Shown here in pieces: positions 1-11,912 of a stretch of DNA of 47,117 bases. The notes under the pieces were generated by a model. The model searched no databases, was not told the origin of the DNA, and saw only the letters and a list, made by a program, of their open reading frames with translations. The DNA is from Choanephora cucurbitarum (taxonomy: Eukaryota > Mucoromycota > Mucoromycetes > Mucorales > Choanephoraceae): positions 1 to 47,117 of the forward strand of contig JAIWNI010000153.1 of the NCBI GenBank assembly GCA_025331435.1, in the 5' to 3' direction. Position 1 is the stretch's first letter; every line of letters begins with the position of its first letter. The position numbers and the translations under genes were made by a program.

Positions 1-237
1 TTTTATGATTTCAAACAAGCCCCGAGAAAAAGACACATCTTATTTCTAACATTGTGCTTCAAATTCATAAAGTCGCTTTCAGCAATTAAACAAAACAAAA
101 TGGAAGCATAAAAAAAAGTGCCTCACTTTTGCATATTTATAGAAAAATAAAAGAGAGCACAAAAATCTTCTTTTTTTAGTTTCCTTTGAGTAACCTCGAT
201 TCATCTCTTTCAATTGCACCCTCCTTAGTTATTCTTG
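1..237. other. window-edge non-coding sequence
   Basis: AT-rich sequence downstream of the stop codon of the first minus-strand gene, probably its 3' untranslated region and the spacer to a gene outside the window. I see no coding region here. Confidence 0.4.
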
Positions 238-1882
238 TTAATCAAAGAACGCACGAGAAGAAGTCTGGCTTGTGTTGGTAGAAGAAGAGAGGTAGTTGGT
301 ATTGGGTGGTGGTAACAAGCTAGGCTTCTTTTTCTCAAATAGAAAATCAGTCAAGGGACGACCAATGATAGATTCAGTCGGAGGTGGTGGAAGATCATGC
401 CGTTGCCGAGGAGAAGGAGGTAACTTGTAGGATTGTTGCTTTGGTGGTGGTGAATTCTTCTTTTTTTCAAGCCAATTGGGAAGAGAAGAAGTCAGACCAC
501 CATAACGTCCTGTCTCTTCTTTTGTGGAGCTATATTTCTGTTGTTGTTGTGGATGCTGAGTCGATGTCACGGTATTACTGTACAAGGCTTTGCTATCGGG
601 TCTCTATGGATTTACGTATCTGTGTTACCATCTGTGCAACATCACTTTTTTGTATTCTTACTCGTTCGTGAGCCATATCTGTATAAATCATGTATGTAAT
701 GTATGCATGCATGGCATTTCTTTTGATATGAGGATTCTGTTTCTTTTTTACAGGAAGTGTTAGGGCATGGTTGTCTTTCTGAATAACATTTACCATAGAT
801 AAATATTGCCATGAAAATGCATGTGTATCTTCTGTTTGTGATACATTCTAGTAAGAAACAGAGAAAAATGTCAATGCATCTATGTGTATGTTGGTAAAAC
901 CTTCTTTTTTTTTACCTCTTTCATATGATCTAGCATTGCTTTATTGGTTCCTGGTTTATCTAATACAGAAGCCCTTTGATGGTGTTGGTAGCGTTTCTCA
1001 CTATGGCGACGATAAATAGTGTTGCCTGAAGGAGAGTTGCTATGGTGATTGATGTTACCACCGCTGTCACTACTGCTACTTCTACTGCTGATTATACTGT
1101 TGATATCAGTTGATCCATAGGTAAAAGATTTCCGTTTAAATGATCCTATCAAAACAGTGTATTTTGAGCTAACAAAAAAATAAGGGGGAGACTCTTGTTC
1201 TTACCTTGTCTACCATGTAGCTTGATTTCTCTTCTTTCATAAAGTCGACCTTTGTAATTCCCTTCATCATCAATGACAGCTGCAGCTGCAGCCAATAGCA
1301 TAATAGGATCAGGTTGAAAACGCTCCTGTTCCAAATTGTGTAAGTTGGCTTCCGTCTTTATAGGCAATGATGCTAATATTCATTCAAGAAAGAAATGCAT
1401 GTTACTATCTATTCTCCCTCTTTTTCTTTCTTTTTACCCTCTCTCTCTCTCCTCATTCCCTCTCTCTATACCCCTCTCCTTCTCTCTTTTCTGTATAAAG
1501 CACACTACTTTTAGTGGACCGTCTTCTTTTGTTTAGTTTGCAATCAACTATCATCATTTCAGAAGTATCTGCTGCTTTGTTTTTTTTGGTTATATAGATT
1601 CAGGCAAGTTATGTTTGATAGATGCATATGGATATACAAACGTTAGTTTCTTTTTAATGTACGCATACATCGATTGATAGAAAAAAAAAGGACAATAAAC
1701 TGCATATACATACAGCTACTTGAAGTGTTGGTATCTTGGTTGGCCAAGTCTATTAAAATTCGGCTAGCCTCTGCATCTATTTTGTCTGTTGGAGATGTTG
1801 AAGATTGTTGTTCAGTGACATCTTGGGTGTTTCTGGTTGAAGATGAACGTGGTTGGATTTGAGTTGGGTATTCTTGTAACAT
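238..1882 (-). CDS. unrecognised Ser/Pro-rich protein, 5 exons
   Basis: I do not recognise this gene. A phase-consistent model is join(1882..1720, 1372..1205, 1145..916, 778..662, 603..238), giving 347 aa. The ATG at 1882 opens a reading frame that starts MLQEYPTQ. The N-terminal part is polar and ends in a short possible helix (ASRILIDLANQD). Exon 2 has an alanine-rich run (MLLAAAAAVIDDE) followed by a basic stretch. Exon 3 is Ser- and His-rich. Exon 4 is basic (LPVKKKQNPHIKR). The last exon is proline-rich with PPPP and PPSPRQ stretches and ends SRAFFD. The composition suggests a largely disordered regulatory or scaffold protein with possible SH3-binding sites, which is inference. All introns are GT..AG and phases match, so the gene is probably real. 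The exon 4 boundaries are the least certain. Confidence 0.5.
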
Positions 1883-2676
1883 AAATACAATAGGTTGATA
1901 CAAAAGAGAAAGAGAAAAAAAAAGAAGACCAGAGAGAGAGAAAAGGAGGAAAAATAAAGAAAAGGAACAGATAAGCAACACAGCCGATAAAGAGAAAGAA
2001 TACAATGTTTGTAGTTGTCACAGGCCAAGATAAATCAACCAATAATAGTCACAAGATGAAATCAAGCTACGACTGATAAGGATTGCTTCAAGAAGTCAAC
2101 AGGAGGACTCTTTGTTGCTTTCATGCTTAAATAGACTTGAAACTGTATGACGATTGAATAGAAAGGAAAAATAACGTTTGTTGTATGACAGTCGATACAT
2201 CATGCTGTGATGTTCATTACTTGCAGAGTGTTTGTTGCGTAAAGGAAAGGGGGGCCACAGCAAAAGAAAGGGAAACTCTTTATGGAGTAGTGTCAATGAA
2301 GCTTAATAAACAGTGTCCATTTAACACTATTTGAAGAAAAAGCACTTTGTTGTCATAATTAAGGCTTGAACTTGTAAAACTAATCATTTTTTTTTTGTTG
2401 TCGATGAATTTGAAAAGAAACCAATCATATCTTTCTCGAGTTGCTATTATCGCATACATTCAAACATTGAATCCTTTGTTCTCTTTGACTGATGAGAACT
2501 AAGCAATTTAGAACCCTTCTCTATAGCTTTTATTTTCTTCTCAGATAACAAACTGTACACAGGAATAATGTATGATTCTATTGCTTTTTTTTTCTTTTGT
2601 AAATACACTAACATACAAGGAAGAATCTTTCCTTCGTTCTAATTCTATCAATCTAACTCGGTATATTTTTCTAATT
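1883..2676. other. intergenic, polypurine/polypyrimidine-rich
   Basis: About 0.8 kb between two minus-strand genes. It contains a long purine-rich stretch on the plus strand (1900-1960), so the minus strand is CT-rich just upstream of the ATG at 1882, as is usual for fungal promoters. The open frames here are low complexity, and I see no gene. Confidence 0.4.
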
Positions 2677-4278
2677 TCAAGCCTTTTGTTGTTTCTTTAC
2701 ATTAAACTAAGAGACACAGTAAGCATAAAAGCATAGTAGATTCTCTTCTTGTAATTTTACCTTGAAATGAGCAATGTCCCCATCTTCCATCACATAATCC
2801 TTTCCTTTTTGAAGATATTTGCCTGCTAATTTTACTGCTGCTTCTGTCTTTAATTCCTTCAGATCATTGTATTTCATGATATCTGCAGAAATAAAACCCT
2901 TCTCAAAATCAGTGCTTTTGGTTAAAGAAATTAAGGGAAAAATGTCAGTAACAAGGCAACACATCCGCTGTCTTACTCACTGAATAACACCTGCTGCTTG
3001 TGGTGCTCTTGATGTATTCTAATCAAACCAATTATTATTTGAGTGGATAAACAATATGGATCTTTCTTTTCGCTTGATCTAACAAACAAAGACTTACTCT
3101 GACAGTCCAGGCTCTTACTTCTTGAGGGCCACAAGTGAAATAATGAATCAGATCAAGGGCTTTGTAACCAGCCAAAATGATCTTGGGTAATTGAGATTGA
3201 ACTCCCAAATCGGCCATCTCTTCCTTTGACATGTTTGCAATCTGTGACTCCAATGAGACTGACAAGGGAATGATCAAATCGCCCTTATTGTTCTCCTCCA
3301 CCCATTTCTCAATATCGGGCATCCATTTGTTTGTTTGGTTTATATAATCATCTTGACTGGTATTGCAAAGATAGATGACTGGCTTGGCTGTCAACAGATG
3401 GAGTCCATTAATGACGTGAACTTCAGGAGCAGACCAGTCTCCTTTGCGGACATCCTTTCCCTGAGCCATAAATTCAGCCAGGTTCTCTACTATCTTTAGC
3501 TCTTCTTTCTTTGTCATCAACGAACTAGTGTCTGGGAACTTTGATTGCTTTGCCAATTCCATCACTCGGCGCTCGAGCACTTCCTCATCTTTGATTCTCA
3601 ATTCGTTCTGAATGATCTCCAGATCACGCACTGGATCCACTGTATCTTCCACATGTGTGATATCGTCATTTTCAAATGCTCTTACAAGGTGATAGATGGC
3701 ATCAACAGAAGCTACATTAGATAGAAATGCATTACCTAAGCCAGCACCATGAGAAGCACCTCTTACAAGACCAGCAATATCAACAACTGTCAACTAAAGT
3801 TTAAAATATATCAATAAGTATCCCAAGCCAAAAAAAGAAACAAAAAAGAGAGAGAGGGAGCGATTACATGAGCAGGTGTCACTTTCTTAGGTTGATAAGT
3901 GTTGATGAGCCAATTGAGTCGTTCATCTGGTACTTCCACTCGAGCCTCAGATGGGTCAATGGTACAGAAGGGATAGTTTTCAGCAGGCACACTGCTGTTG
4001 GTCAATACATTAAACAAGGATGATTTACTGAAAAAAAGAATAGTTTTAGTTGGCTTCTTTTCTATTCTTTTGTAGTTTCTGTATGTTGTTATACAGTTTA
4101 TCTCTGTCTGTCTTTACCCAATATTCGGTAAGCCTACCACACCCATACGAAGGTTGTTGGAAGGTCTACCAAGAAGAGGCTTTTCAGTTATCTCTTTCTT
4201 GTTAGTTTTCTTCTTGGCCAATAAAGTTCTGCCGGTTGAGAAGTTTCTGCTGGAAGTTCGTCTTAAAAGCGTCAGCAT
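2677..4278 (-). CDS. Obg-like ATPase (Ola1/YchF family), mitochondrial-type paralog
   Basis: YchF/Ola1-family P-loop NTPase. The model join(4278..4118, 4027..3868, 3793..3098, 3018..2981, 2914..2761, 2706..2677) is exactly 413 codons (412 aa); the last exon is only 30 nt. Visible motifs are G1 GLPNIGKSS (split by intron 1), G3 [20 protein letters not shown], a G4 position reading NTSQ where the family usually has NxxE, and a C-terminal TGS domain (APQAAGVIH, then [21 protein letters not shown]). The first ~40 residues ([20 protein letters not shown], then Lys-rich) lack acids and are rich in Arg, Ser and Thr, which looks like a mitochondrial presequence. That suggests the organellar paralog (as yeast Ylf2) rather than cytosolic Ola1, and is inference. 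Ola1/YchF proteins bind ribosomes and hydrolyse ATP. Family assignment is secure. Confidence 0.93.
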
Positions 4279-4489
4279 GATACTTATAGAAAAAAGAGAG
4301 AGTGAGTGAAAGAAAACAAAGGGGGCATGAATTTGTTTTTTAAAAAAAATTTAAAGGTCAAACTGAGTTTAAATGGAGCTTATTTCCTTCTTTTGATCCA
4401 TCCAATAATCTTGTAGACATATCACTTAAGATCATGCCTTTCACTTCTCTTACAAACACGAACAATTAAAGATATAAATAACACAAAAA

Positions 4490-5100
4490 TCAAGCGCAAG
4501 CGTGGCAGCTACACTGAGTTCACTGACAAGATGCGTTGGGGGTGTTTATTGGTTGAATAAGGAAGGATACAATAACACTACTCGGAAAGAAGCTTCGGTT
4601 AGCTATAGAGAACTGCAAGAGATGTTGTGAAGACTATTGAAGAAACAAATATGCCTCTACCTCGCAAGTTCACCGGCCGATCCAGAGTTCTTCGTCGTGT
4701 TGGTGAGCGATACTAGGAGGAACTCACAAAATTTAGTAAAGGAGGGAGTGATAGTTTGCGGCTGTTTTTGGAAAGGTGATGTTGGTCTTCTCTTGTTAAT
4801 GGAATCATCAACTGGGCCAAATACATTGAAACATGATCCAGCCCTGGCTCATAGAATTGTGGTCCCAGCATAATAAACGCTTTATCTTTCAAGAAGATGG
4901 GACTCGTGTCATATTGGGGCTATAGCATGTAACTAGAAGAATCATACAGCTTCCAATTTCTTTAAGCCTTGTTTGTCAGAAATAAAAAATTCTTCTGAAT
5001 TCTTTGTGATCGCAAACAAAGTTGATGCTTTTAGCTCTGTCCTCAGGCAATAAGGAACAATTCGTCGATGAAATGAAATCGACTGTTTGCAAATGACTTA
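4490..5100 (+). mobile_element. decayed Tc1/mariner-like transposase fragment
   Basis: Pieces of a Tc1-type transposase can be read in shifting frames with stops. Near 4510 there is YTEFTDKMRWG, near 4650 LPRKFTGRSRV (the usual helix-turn-helix linker region), and near 4890 KRFIFQEDGT, which resembles the QEDGAPCH block around the second catalytic Asp. No single open frame spans it, so it is a dead copy. I could not define terminal repeats. Family assignment rests mainly on the QEDG block and the order of the pieces. Confidence 0.45.
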
Positions 5101-7779
5101 TAGGTCCGGCTTACTTGCCATGTATAAAACTGATTTTGTTCTAGAGAGATTTGCAAGGATGAAGGAACTATTTTGATTTCAACAGTTTGGTTGTAGTGAT
5201 CTAGCTTGATTCAAGTCTGTACTTAGGTATACTGTTGCTGCCTAGTATTCTTTATCTGATATTCGTTGGGCTAAAACCAATTCATTTTAAGCAGTAATGT
5301 ATTCATTGTAATCATAAATAGACTAATCTGAACCTCTGATTAATGTTGGATGAAAGGAAAAGGAGTTTAGCATGGTTCTGTCGAATTTTTTTTTGTAGCA
5401 TAAGCTACTTTTGATAATTCTCAATACCTTTCTGACATCGATAGACTCAGTACGAGATCATGTCTCAGACAATTATACACTGTTTCTAGTAATTGGCAAT
5501 ATTGCTTCACTGCTTTCCAGCAATTTGAATGCTATTAGTCCAGAAATAAAATGACGCTGATTGCACCCAATATATACATATGTATATGAGTTTTTCTCCT
5601 GAAATACTCAAAAGCAGTCGATTCTTTTTGAAGGCATTCAATTTCATCACATTAAAACAACTGTCAAGTATTCTGTCGATGACTACTCCATCTCTAAATG
5701 TCTCAAATCGATTCTGTTCTATTTGGCTATTCTACTGCTACACAGTTCTTTCCTCGAGCCATACATGGTGTGGTATTTCCATATACATCCTATAAACGAG
5801 TCGAATTAGATTACACTTACAATTACTAAAGCCTTCTAATACAATGTTAACATCATATTAGAAGGTAGAAATCATATAAATGATTCTATGTATTTTATTG
5901 GTACTGAACTTAAATTACAAGAGATTGATTTTTATTATAAGCCAATTTACTTTTGACTTATGAATCTTGCCTTACTTTTAATAAAGGATTAAAGGAGACT
6001 CATTTCGCTTAGCCGACTTACTCAAAACTTATCGATTCATACGTCAAATATCACACATGGCTATCTTTGTCTTTTGCTCGTGCAACCTTTGCAATGTCCC
6101 TATAGTTACATCCTGACTTGCCATACTCTACATTTCTTTCTTTTGCGACTTTAACTAAGGTGTCTAGCCAGCGTCTATGTCAAGACTATGGGGCAACAAA
6201 GGAAAGCAAGCTGTCGAAGAAGACTGCCAATCACACAAGTTGTATGGCTGGATCTCTATGATGACTTGAGAAATCAGCATGTCTCGCAAGTTCTGAGGCA
6301 GGACTTTATCAAGCTTGTCTAGCTGAGTTTAGCTCTATTGTACTCTGGTTGTATTTTCATGCACCGTATAGGCTGCATTGATAGCTGAAGCTATTAGAAA
6401 TCAAATGGGGGTATATGAGCCTTATAGATAGCTGGCATGTGTGTAGATGCCTATGTGTGGTATTTTGGCAATATTGGTAAACAAAGGATCATATGAAGGT
6501 TTCGTCACTTGAGTTGATTTTTCTGATTGGTTGACCCATAATCAACTGACTCTACCTCCTTGATGTTGATAAATACGCGCCCTTGGTCTTTTCTCTTTTT
6601 TTCCCTCTTTTTCTTCTTTTTTCACTTCATATCACTTTCTCTTCACAAGACAAGGTCAAGACAAACTAAAAGTTAAGTATTACTTCTTTTTTAATATTGG
6701 TGATGTACAATGAGTAAAAGATATGCGTGCTTGTGCGTGCGTGTCTGAAGGGCGTGTTATATTCTTCTTTACTGTCTGATTGATGTCTCTTTGACGCGCT
6801 CGCTGAATAAACTTTGGCTTGAAGTGTGTCTTTAAGGGATATCTCACAGTATTGAATTTAATGAAAATGAAATGGAGCTCCATGTAGCTCACATTCAGCA
6901 CTTCATTCATTCAGCGGATGCGTTTGAATGGTGCCTAGTCTATACTTTGTAAAATTTTGTGATTGTATCAGTACTTTTTAGTACTTTCTTTATCTCTACT
7001 TTATTTTATTACTTGAACCCGATCTATTACTACTACCACGACTACTACTCTTGTTCTATCTGGTACACGTTTTAGATCGCTAGGCCAAAAAAAATCAAAC
7101 AACTTATTACAAGCCAACTTTCAAAAAAAAAAACTGCTTCTCTATCGCTTGCTTCTCGGTCTGCTTTACTCATACATACGCGTCTCATTGAAATGGATTC
7201 ACTTCATGAAAAAAGAAACTGGTCACTTCTGGTGTCTGCCATTTCCAAGGTATCACTCTCGGCTACCTAAGCTCTCTGTCAAACTAGACATCGCATCATA
7301 TAATCTTACAAACATGCTATCTAGTCAGATATATACTAACGAAAGAATAAAAGCTCGTTTCTACAGCCATCTACATATGATCTGTTAATAGACTAAAAAG
7401 TTGCATATGTTCCCTTGTCAAATTAAAACCAAAATCCATGAGTGCTTCAAACACTAAGATACTCTTTAACATAAATCAACTCGTATTACATTTCATTATG
7501 ATGCGTCTCAACTGAAGAAATATTTAGATCTTTTCATATGGAATAGCTTATGACCCTTTTTTTATATTATAGCTAACGGATCCCACTTTAATCTATAGAG
7601 CCTATATCACTTGCTTGGCCACATAGTAGAATGTCAATTTCGCGCCAAAAAGCTCTCTACCATATCAACTCGAATCGTGATACCTCCAGAACCTGCATAG
7701 AACATTGATTAAAAGAAAGTAATGAAACACTACTTTGCCTAACAGCTCATTGCCTTGGACTTAGTTCCCATCATAGGAT
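5101..7779. other. gene-poor AT-rich stretch
   Basis: About 2.7 kb with only short, low-complexity open frames that I do not recognise. It lies between two Tc1/mariner remnants, so part of it may be older degraded transposon sequence. No RNA gene was recognised. Confidence 0.35.
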
Positions 7780-8012
7780 GAAGGGGGGTTCAATTTCCGG
7801 CCTGCTCAGCAAGATTTAAATCTCATTGAGCACTTGTGGTGAGCACTTGAAAAAGAGGGATTGAGAATTTGAAATTTGATATCAATGCTACCAAAAAATT
7901 GAGAGATGAGATGTTGAATCAGTGTAATCAGATCGGTAATGATCTGATAGATCGTTTGATTGACAACATGTAAGACAGATGCCAAGCAAATCGTAGTCCT
8001 ACTAAATATTAA
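7780..8012 (+). mobile_element. Tc1/mariner transposase C-terminal remnant
   Basis: Reading from about 7800, the frame gives RPAQQDLNLIEHLW, the family's characteristic block (PAQSPDLNPIEHLW) that carries the third catalytic acidic residue of the DDE triad. A frame change follows. The end of the sequence reads NDLIDRLIDNM, a stop, then DRCQAN and SPTKY, matching the usual C-terminus of these transposases (SMPRRCQAVI...GGPTKY). Internal stop codons and the frame change show that it is a relic. Only the C-terminal third is visible. Confidence 0.75.
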
Positions 8013-8284
8013 CTTTATTTATAAGTTTGAAGTAGACCATCTAACATAGTAGTAATGAAGAGAGACGATCACATTCTGATAGCAATTGATTACCTTAAAC
8101 ACCTCTTTGTAATAATGTCTTCCTTACCAAGTTCTAAAAGCGAAAATCAGGGTCAGTGTATAATCGAAGACTGATGGCTCTCAAGACTACAGAATTATGC
8201 TTTTTACGTAGAAACCCACAATTAGCACTCTTGTCTACATATTTTTAGCTTTTTTTTGAACTTTTATTTAACATCTTCTTCATT

Positions 8285-10783
8285 TTATCGTCTCGACAAA
8301 ATTTCTTCTGCTTTATGAATAGCTTCAACAATACGTTCTTCTGCCCATAGTGCAAGAGTCGCATTGTCCTTTTCCATTGCCTCCGAAAGGCCAGGAAATA
8401 GGACTGAGCTGCCTGTATACAGATCAGGCCCATACAAGACATGGCCAAACCAAGGGCGATCAGGACTTATGCCTTCAGCATGTATAAAAGCCCTCTCAAG
8501 CTGTATCAATCGTTCATTGATCGTTTTGATGTGTTTCCTCAAGTTATGCAGATAACTCTTATTAAGCAACAGTGAGTTGGTCCATTTCAACATGTTGGTT
8601 TGAAAGTTGTCGCTCATTGATTTGAAGGATGAAACTGCAGATGATATCTGGGGAAGATCAAGACATCCTTTGTATGCACTGAATGTATGGACAGCGCTCT
8701 CAATCTGTAGGGCATAGTCATGAGGATAAAGAGGCAGTATAGGATCATTTGAAAGCCTTGTTAGCATGATGCTCCATAAGATTGTCAAGCTTCGATGGTA
8801 ATCAAACACCAAGTTGTCTAAACCTCTTATCCAATCAATATCTTGGTTCATGTTGTATTGATTGCCTTGAAAGCCAATTGACAGACTGGCAATTCCCAAG
8901 TGATGAAAGAAAGCCAAGTGATCTGAATCTGTATTGGGGATGCCTGCTAAGCGTGATTTTTGATGTGCGCTTTTTCTAAGCGAAGTGAGATAGAAGGGCG
9001 CATTGTGTCCTTGTCGATTCTTCCAGGCATTGTAAACGCTATGATTTGAATGCGGATAAGGCGTTTGCTCTGTAGCTTGACGTAAGAGTCTATCAAGAAG
9101 AGGTGATGCTTGTGCATCAAAATCTTTTCCTGAAACAGCATAATCCACATTCAGGTAGGCAACTGCTTCATTTCTTAGCCACTCTTTATGATCTTCCACC
9201 CATTCAACAGAACCTATTGAGCCGTATTCACCAGCATCCCAAGAAGCAATGATGATCGTTCGTCTTGGTTTCCATCCTTTCTTTAGTAAAATACCCAGCG
9301 TTCTTACCAACTCTGTCTATATGTTGTTTTTATACATTAGCACTCACTCTCTTAAATAAAGATTCGTCATTCGCTCTTCCTTTCTTTCTTACCAATACAG
9401 CAGATCCAGAAGAGTGATTTACAGCATTATTTGTCCAACCATCACGATGACTACCCAAAATAATAGATTGATGTGGCTCTATCTTACCTTGGATTCGTCC
9501 TACTACATTCCAGATAGGCTTTACTTGGTACTTATTTATGTTTATCAGATTTACTTTGGCTTTACTAGGTCCACTGAAATAGCGAAAATCTCCAGGTTTC
9601 TGTATGCCATAACCATGAGTATAGTTCAATAAAAACTGAGCATCCTTGAATGAAATGGGTAACGATGGAATTTTAGGTAAACTATTGGCTTCTTGAGCTG
9701 GTATGTGTGTTGCGTCTTTCTTGGCAGAAGCTCCTGGTGTAAATGGATCACCGGCATGAAGTGAAACAAATTGGGCAGAATGGTGTTTTGCCAAATCAAA
9801 AGAAGATCTTCATACAAAACACACACCCCCCCACATTATAGAAAATGAGTGAATTGAATAGAGTTATAAGCTCGTTCCAAAATACCTTAGGGCATCTTCA
9901 TCGTCTGGATCAGAAAACACAAGAGCGCCCACGCACTCGAATTCCTGTGCCATCTTGATCTTCATGCTATGAGTGATATCTCCACCAGCTCGCATTAAAG
10001 CAATTGTACCTTTAAGTTCAATATCGCGAATAGCCAAGTATTGAAAATCGCCTCTTCGTCCATAGTCCACATAGACAATAGGAGCAGTAACGTTGCCATC
10101 TGCTGAGTAGGCATGAAACGCAGGCAATGCACGACCATAGGCATCCAACACCTGTAGTTTGGCTTCATGGATCAACTCTTCTTTATCAAGCAGAGCAACT
10201 CGCCTTTGAACCGGTCGGTTGAGTGTTGGGTAATATGTTGTAATTTGAGTATCCGTAATACCAAAGTCAATCCATGCATCCTTTGTCCATTCAGCAAGAA
10301 GCTTGTCTGATTTTGTACCAGCTAAGCGGGTTTGTGAAGCATAATGTACTTGATAATGCTCAATGCTTTGGACGGATGGGATCGATTGTAACAATTCCAT
10401 GAGTTCGCTTGAAGATATGTCTACATATACAATTCATGATTCAATCAAGTCATCCCAGCACGCTTTTTCTCTTCTTCTTTTTCTTTCTGTTTACCTGATG
10501 AGACGCGAGCAAAACGATAGACAAAGAGAAGACACATGATAGAGAAGGAAACCAGCCATAGTAACCTTATCACTTTTGTTTTTGATCGCTTCATTCCCTT
10601 CAGATTTATAGAGGGTTCCTTTTTACGAAACAAACAAGCCAAGCGCCCATACCAACTTGTGTTGTTAGATTGCTCATATTGAAATATCAAAGGTGATGCA
10701 TGGCTATACTGTTGATCAAATATGTCATAATCTGGTCTTTCAGTATTATGATACGTTGGTACAGAAAGATATCCTCGCTTCAT
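8285..10783 (-). CDS. transferrin-receptor / glutamate carboxypeptidase II-like membrane protein (M28B fold, likely inactive)
   Basis: Type II membrane protein of 756 aa; join(10783..10495, 10420..9886, 9807..9393, 9316..8285) keeps phase. A ~75-residue cytosolic N-terminus is followed by a membrane span (VIRLLWLVSFSIMCLLFVYRF), a PA-like domain (TAPIVYVDYGRRGDF, GTIALMRAGG), the M28 fold (IILGSHRDGW, IIIASWDAGEYGSIGS, AYLNVDYAVSG) and a C-terminal helical dimerisation domain. The HRD metal-binding block is kept. The bridging Asp of GCPII is Asn (AVNHSSG), the catalytic Glu of the DAEE motif is Gly (DAGE), and the His of the YHS motif is absent (QYNMNQDID). The Glu-to-Gly change also occurs in transferrin receptor. 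It therefore looks like a pseudo-peptidase. Yeast Tre1/Tre2, TfR-like adaptors for degradation of metal transporters, are the closest functional analogy. That role is inferred. Confidence 0.88.
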
Positions 10784-11912
10784 TCTGTAGTTTTCAAAGC
10801 AGTCTTGCGAAAACAAAAGAGATAGAAATGACGGAAAGAAATGAAATTATGCTTTAAAAAGAAATGATGGGGGAAAACCATCGCATTGTGTTTCGACATT
10901 GTGTTCAAAATACGTTTGTTGTTCTTTCGATGCTTTTCTTTCTTCTGTTTGAACAAGCTATCAACTGCCCAATCAATTGCAATCTACTGGAAATAAAGAA
11001 GACTAAAATCAATAGAAAAGGGGAGATCGTGTCTTGGAAAGAATAATTGTAAGGTTGTCCTATATTGAAGATGTCCAGGGATTTCTGCAAAAAAAAAAAC
11101 TCTAGTTTGTAGTACAGCCGAACGAAGTTCGTGTTTCATCTGTTTTGTTTGTTTTCAATTGTCTTTAGACATGTGAGCTAATCCTTTTTTGTTTTCTAAC
11201 ATCTTTTTCTTATGTGTAAATCTTTAATCACATCATATTATTAGGCGCACAACCCCGTATAGACGAAACTCTGCACTTCAGAGCTCTTTTACAATTAATG
11301 ACAAATGAACTAGAGTGTTGGACCTACAAGGTTAATAAAGAAGTGTTCAGAAGAAAGAAAAACAAGAAGAGTATTTGCCCAAAATAAGAAGGCTGAGGTG
11401 GCGAAGAGAGTCTAGCTCAAAAGAAAACAGCTATATAGATGATAGGGCTAGAAGACTTGTACTGAAGAAGAAAAGCATCTGATAATATTGTGAAACTAAC
11501 AACATGATTGTATTGATGACGAGCACTTTAAATGGTTTTTAAAAGTGGGCTGCCTATCATTGTGCACTTGTAAATCCTTAAATTTCATCCAATTATACTA
11601 CTCAAACTTATGTGAGGTACACGAAAATTTGATAGCCTTCTTTGGGAATAGGTTCAGCAGTTGGCTTTTCTAAAGAATTTACTCAAATAGACACGCAGTA
11701 CAGCACATAGTTGTTTTATTAACAATTGCTTCAAGGCACTTGATATCTTCGTTCGATTTATAAGTTTATTTTGCGATAACCAGAGCTTGCTTGTTCTCTC
11801 AGTCAATTAAAAAAGAAGTGTTACGTGTACCTATTTTTTTTTTTTTGGTAATCTGCATATTTTGTGCTTATTATTTATTTTTTTCCAATCGTTTCTCTTC
11901 ATTTCTTTTTGA
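10784..11912. promoter_or_regulatory. divergent intergenic region
   Basis: A 1.1-kb spacer between the 5' ends of the TfR-like gene (-) and the UBX gene (+), so it should hold both promoters. T-rich runs at 11836-11848 and 11865-11900 lie just before the UBX start. I could not assign a TATA box or factor site with confidence, and no other gene is seen. Confidence 0.45.

Noticed and set aside
1777..2042. Hydrophobic minus-strand frames suggesting a membrane protein
   Set aside because: They come from translating the CT-rich leader of the first gene, and no ATG or family pattern supports them.
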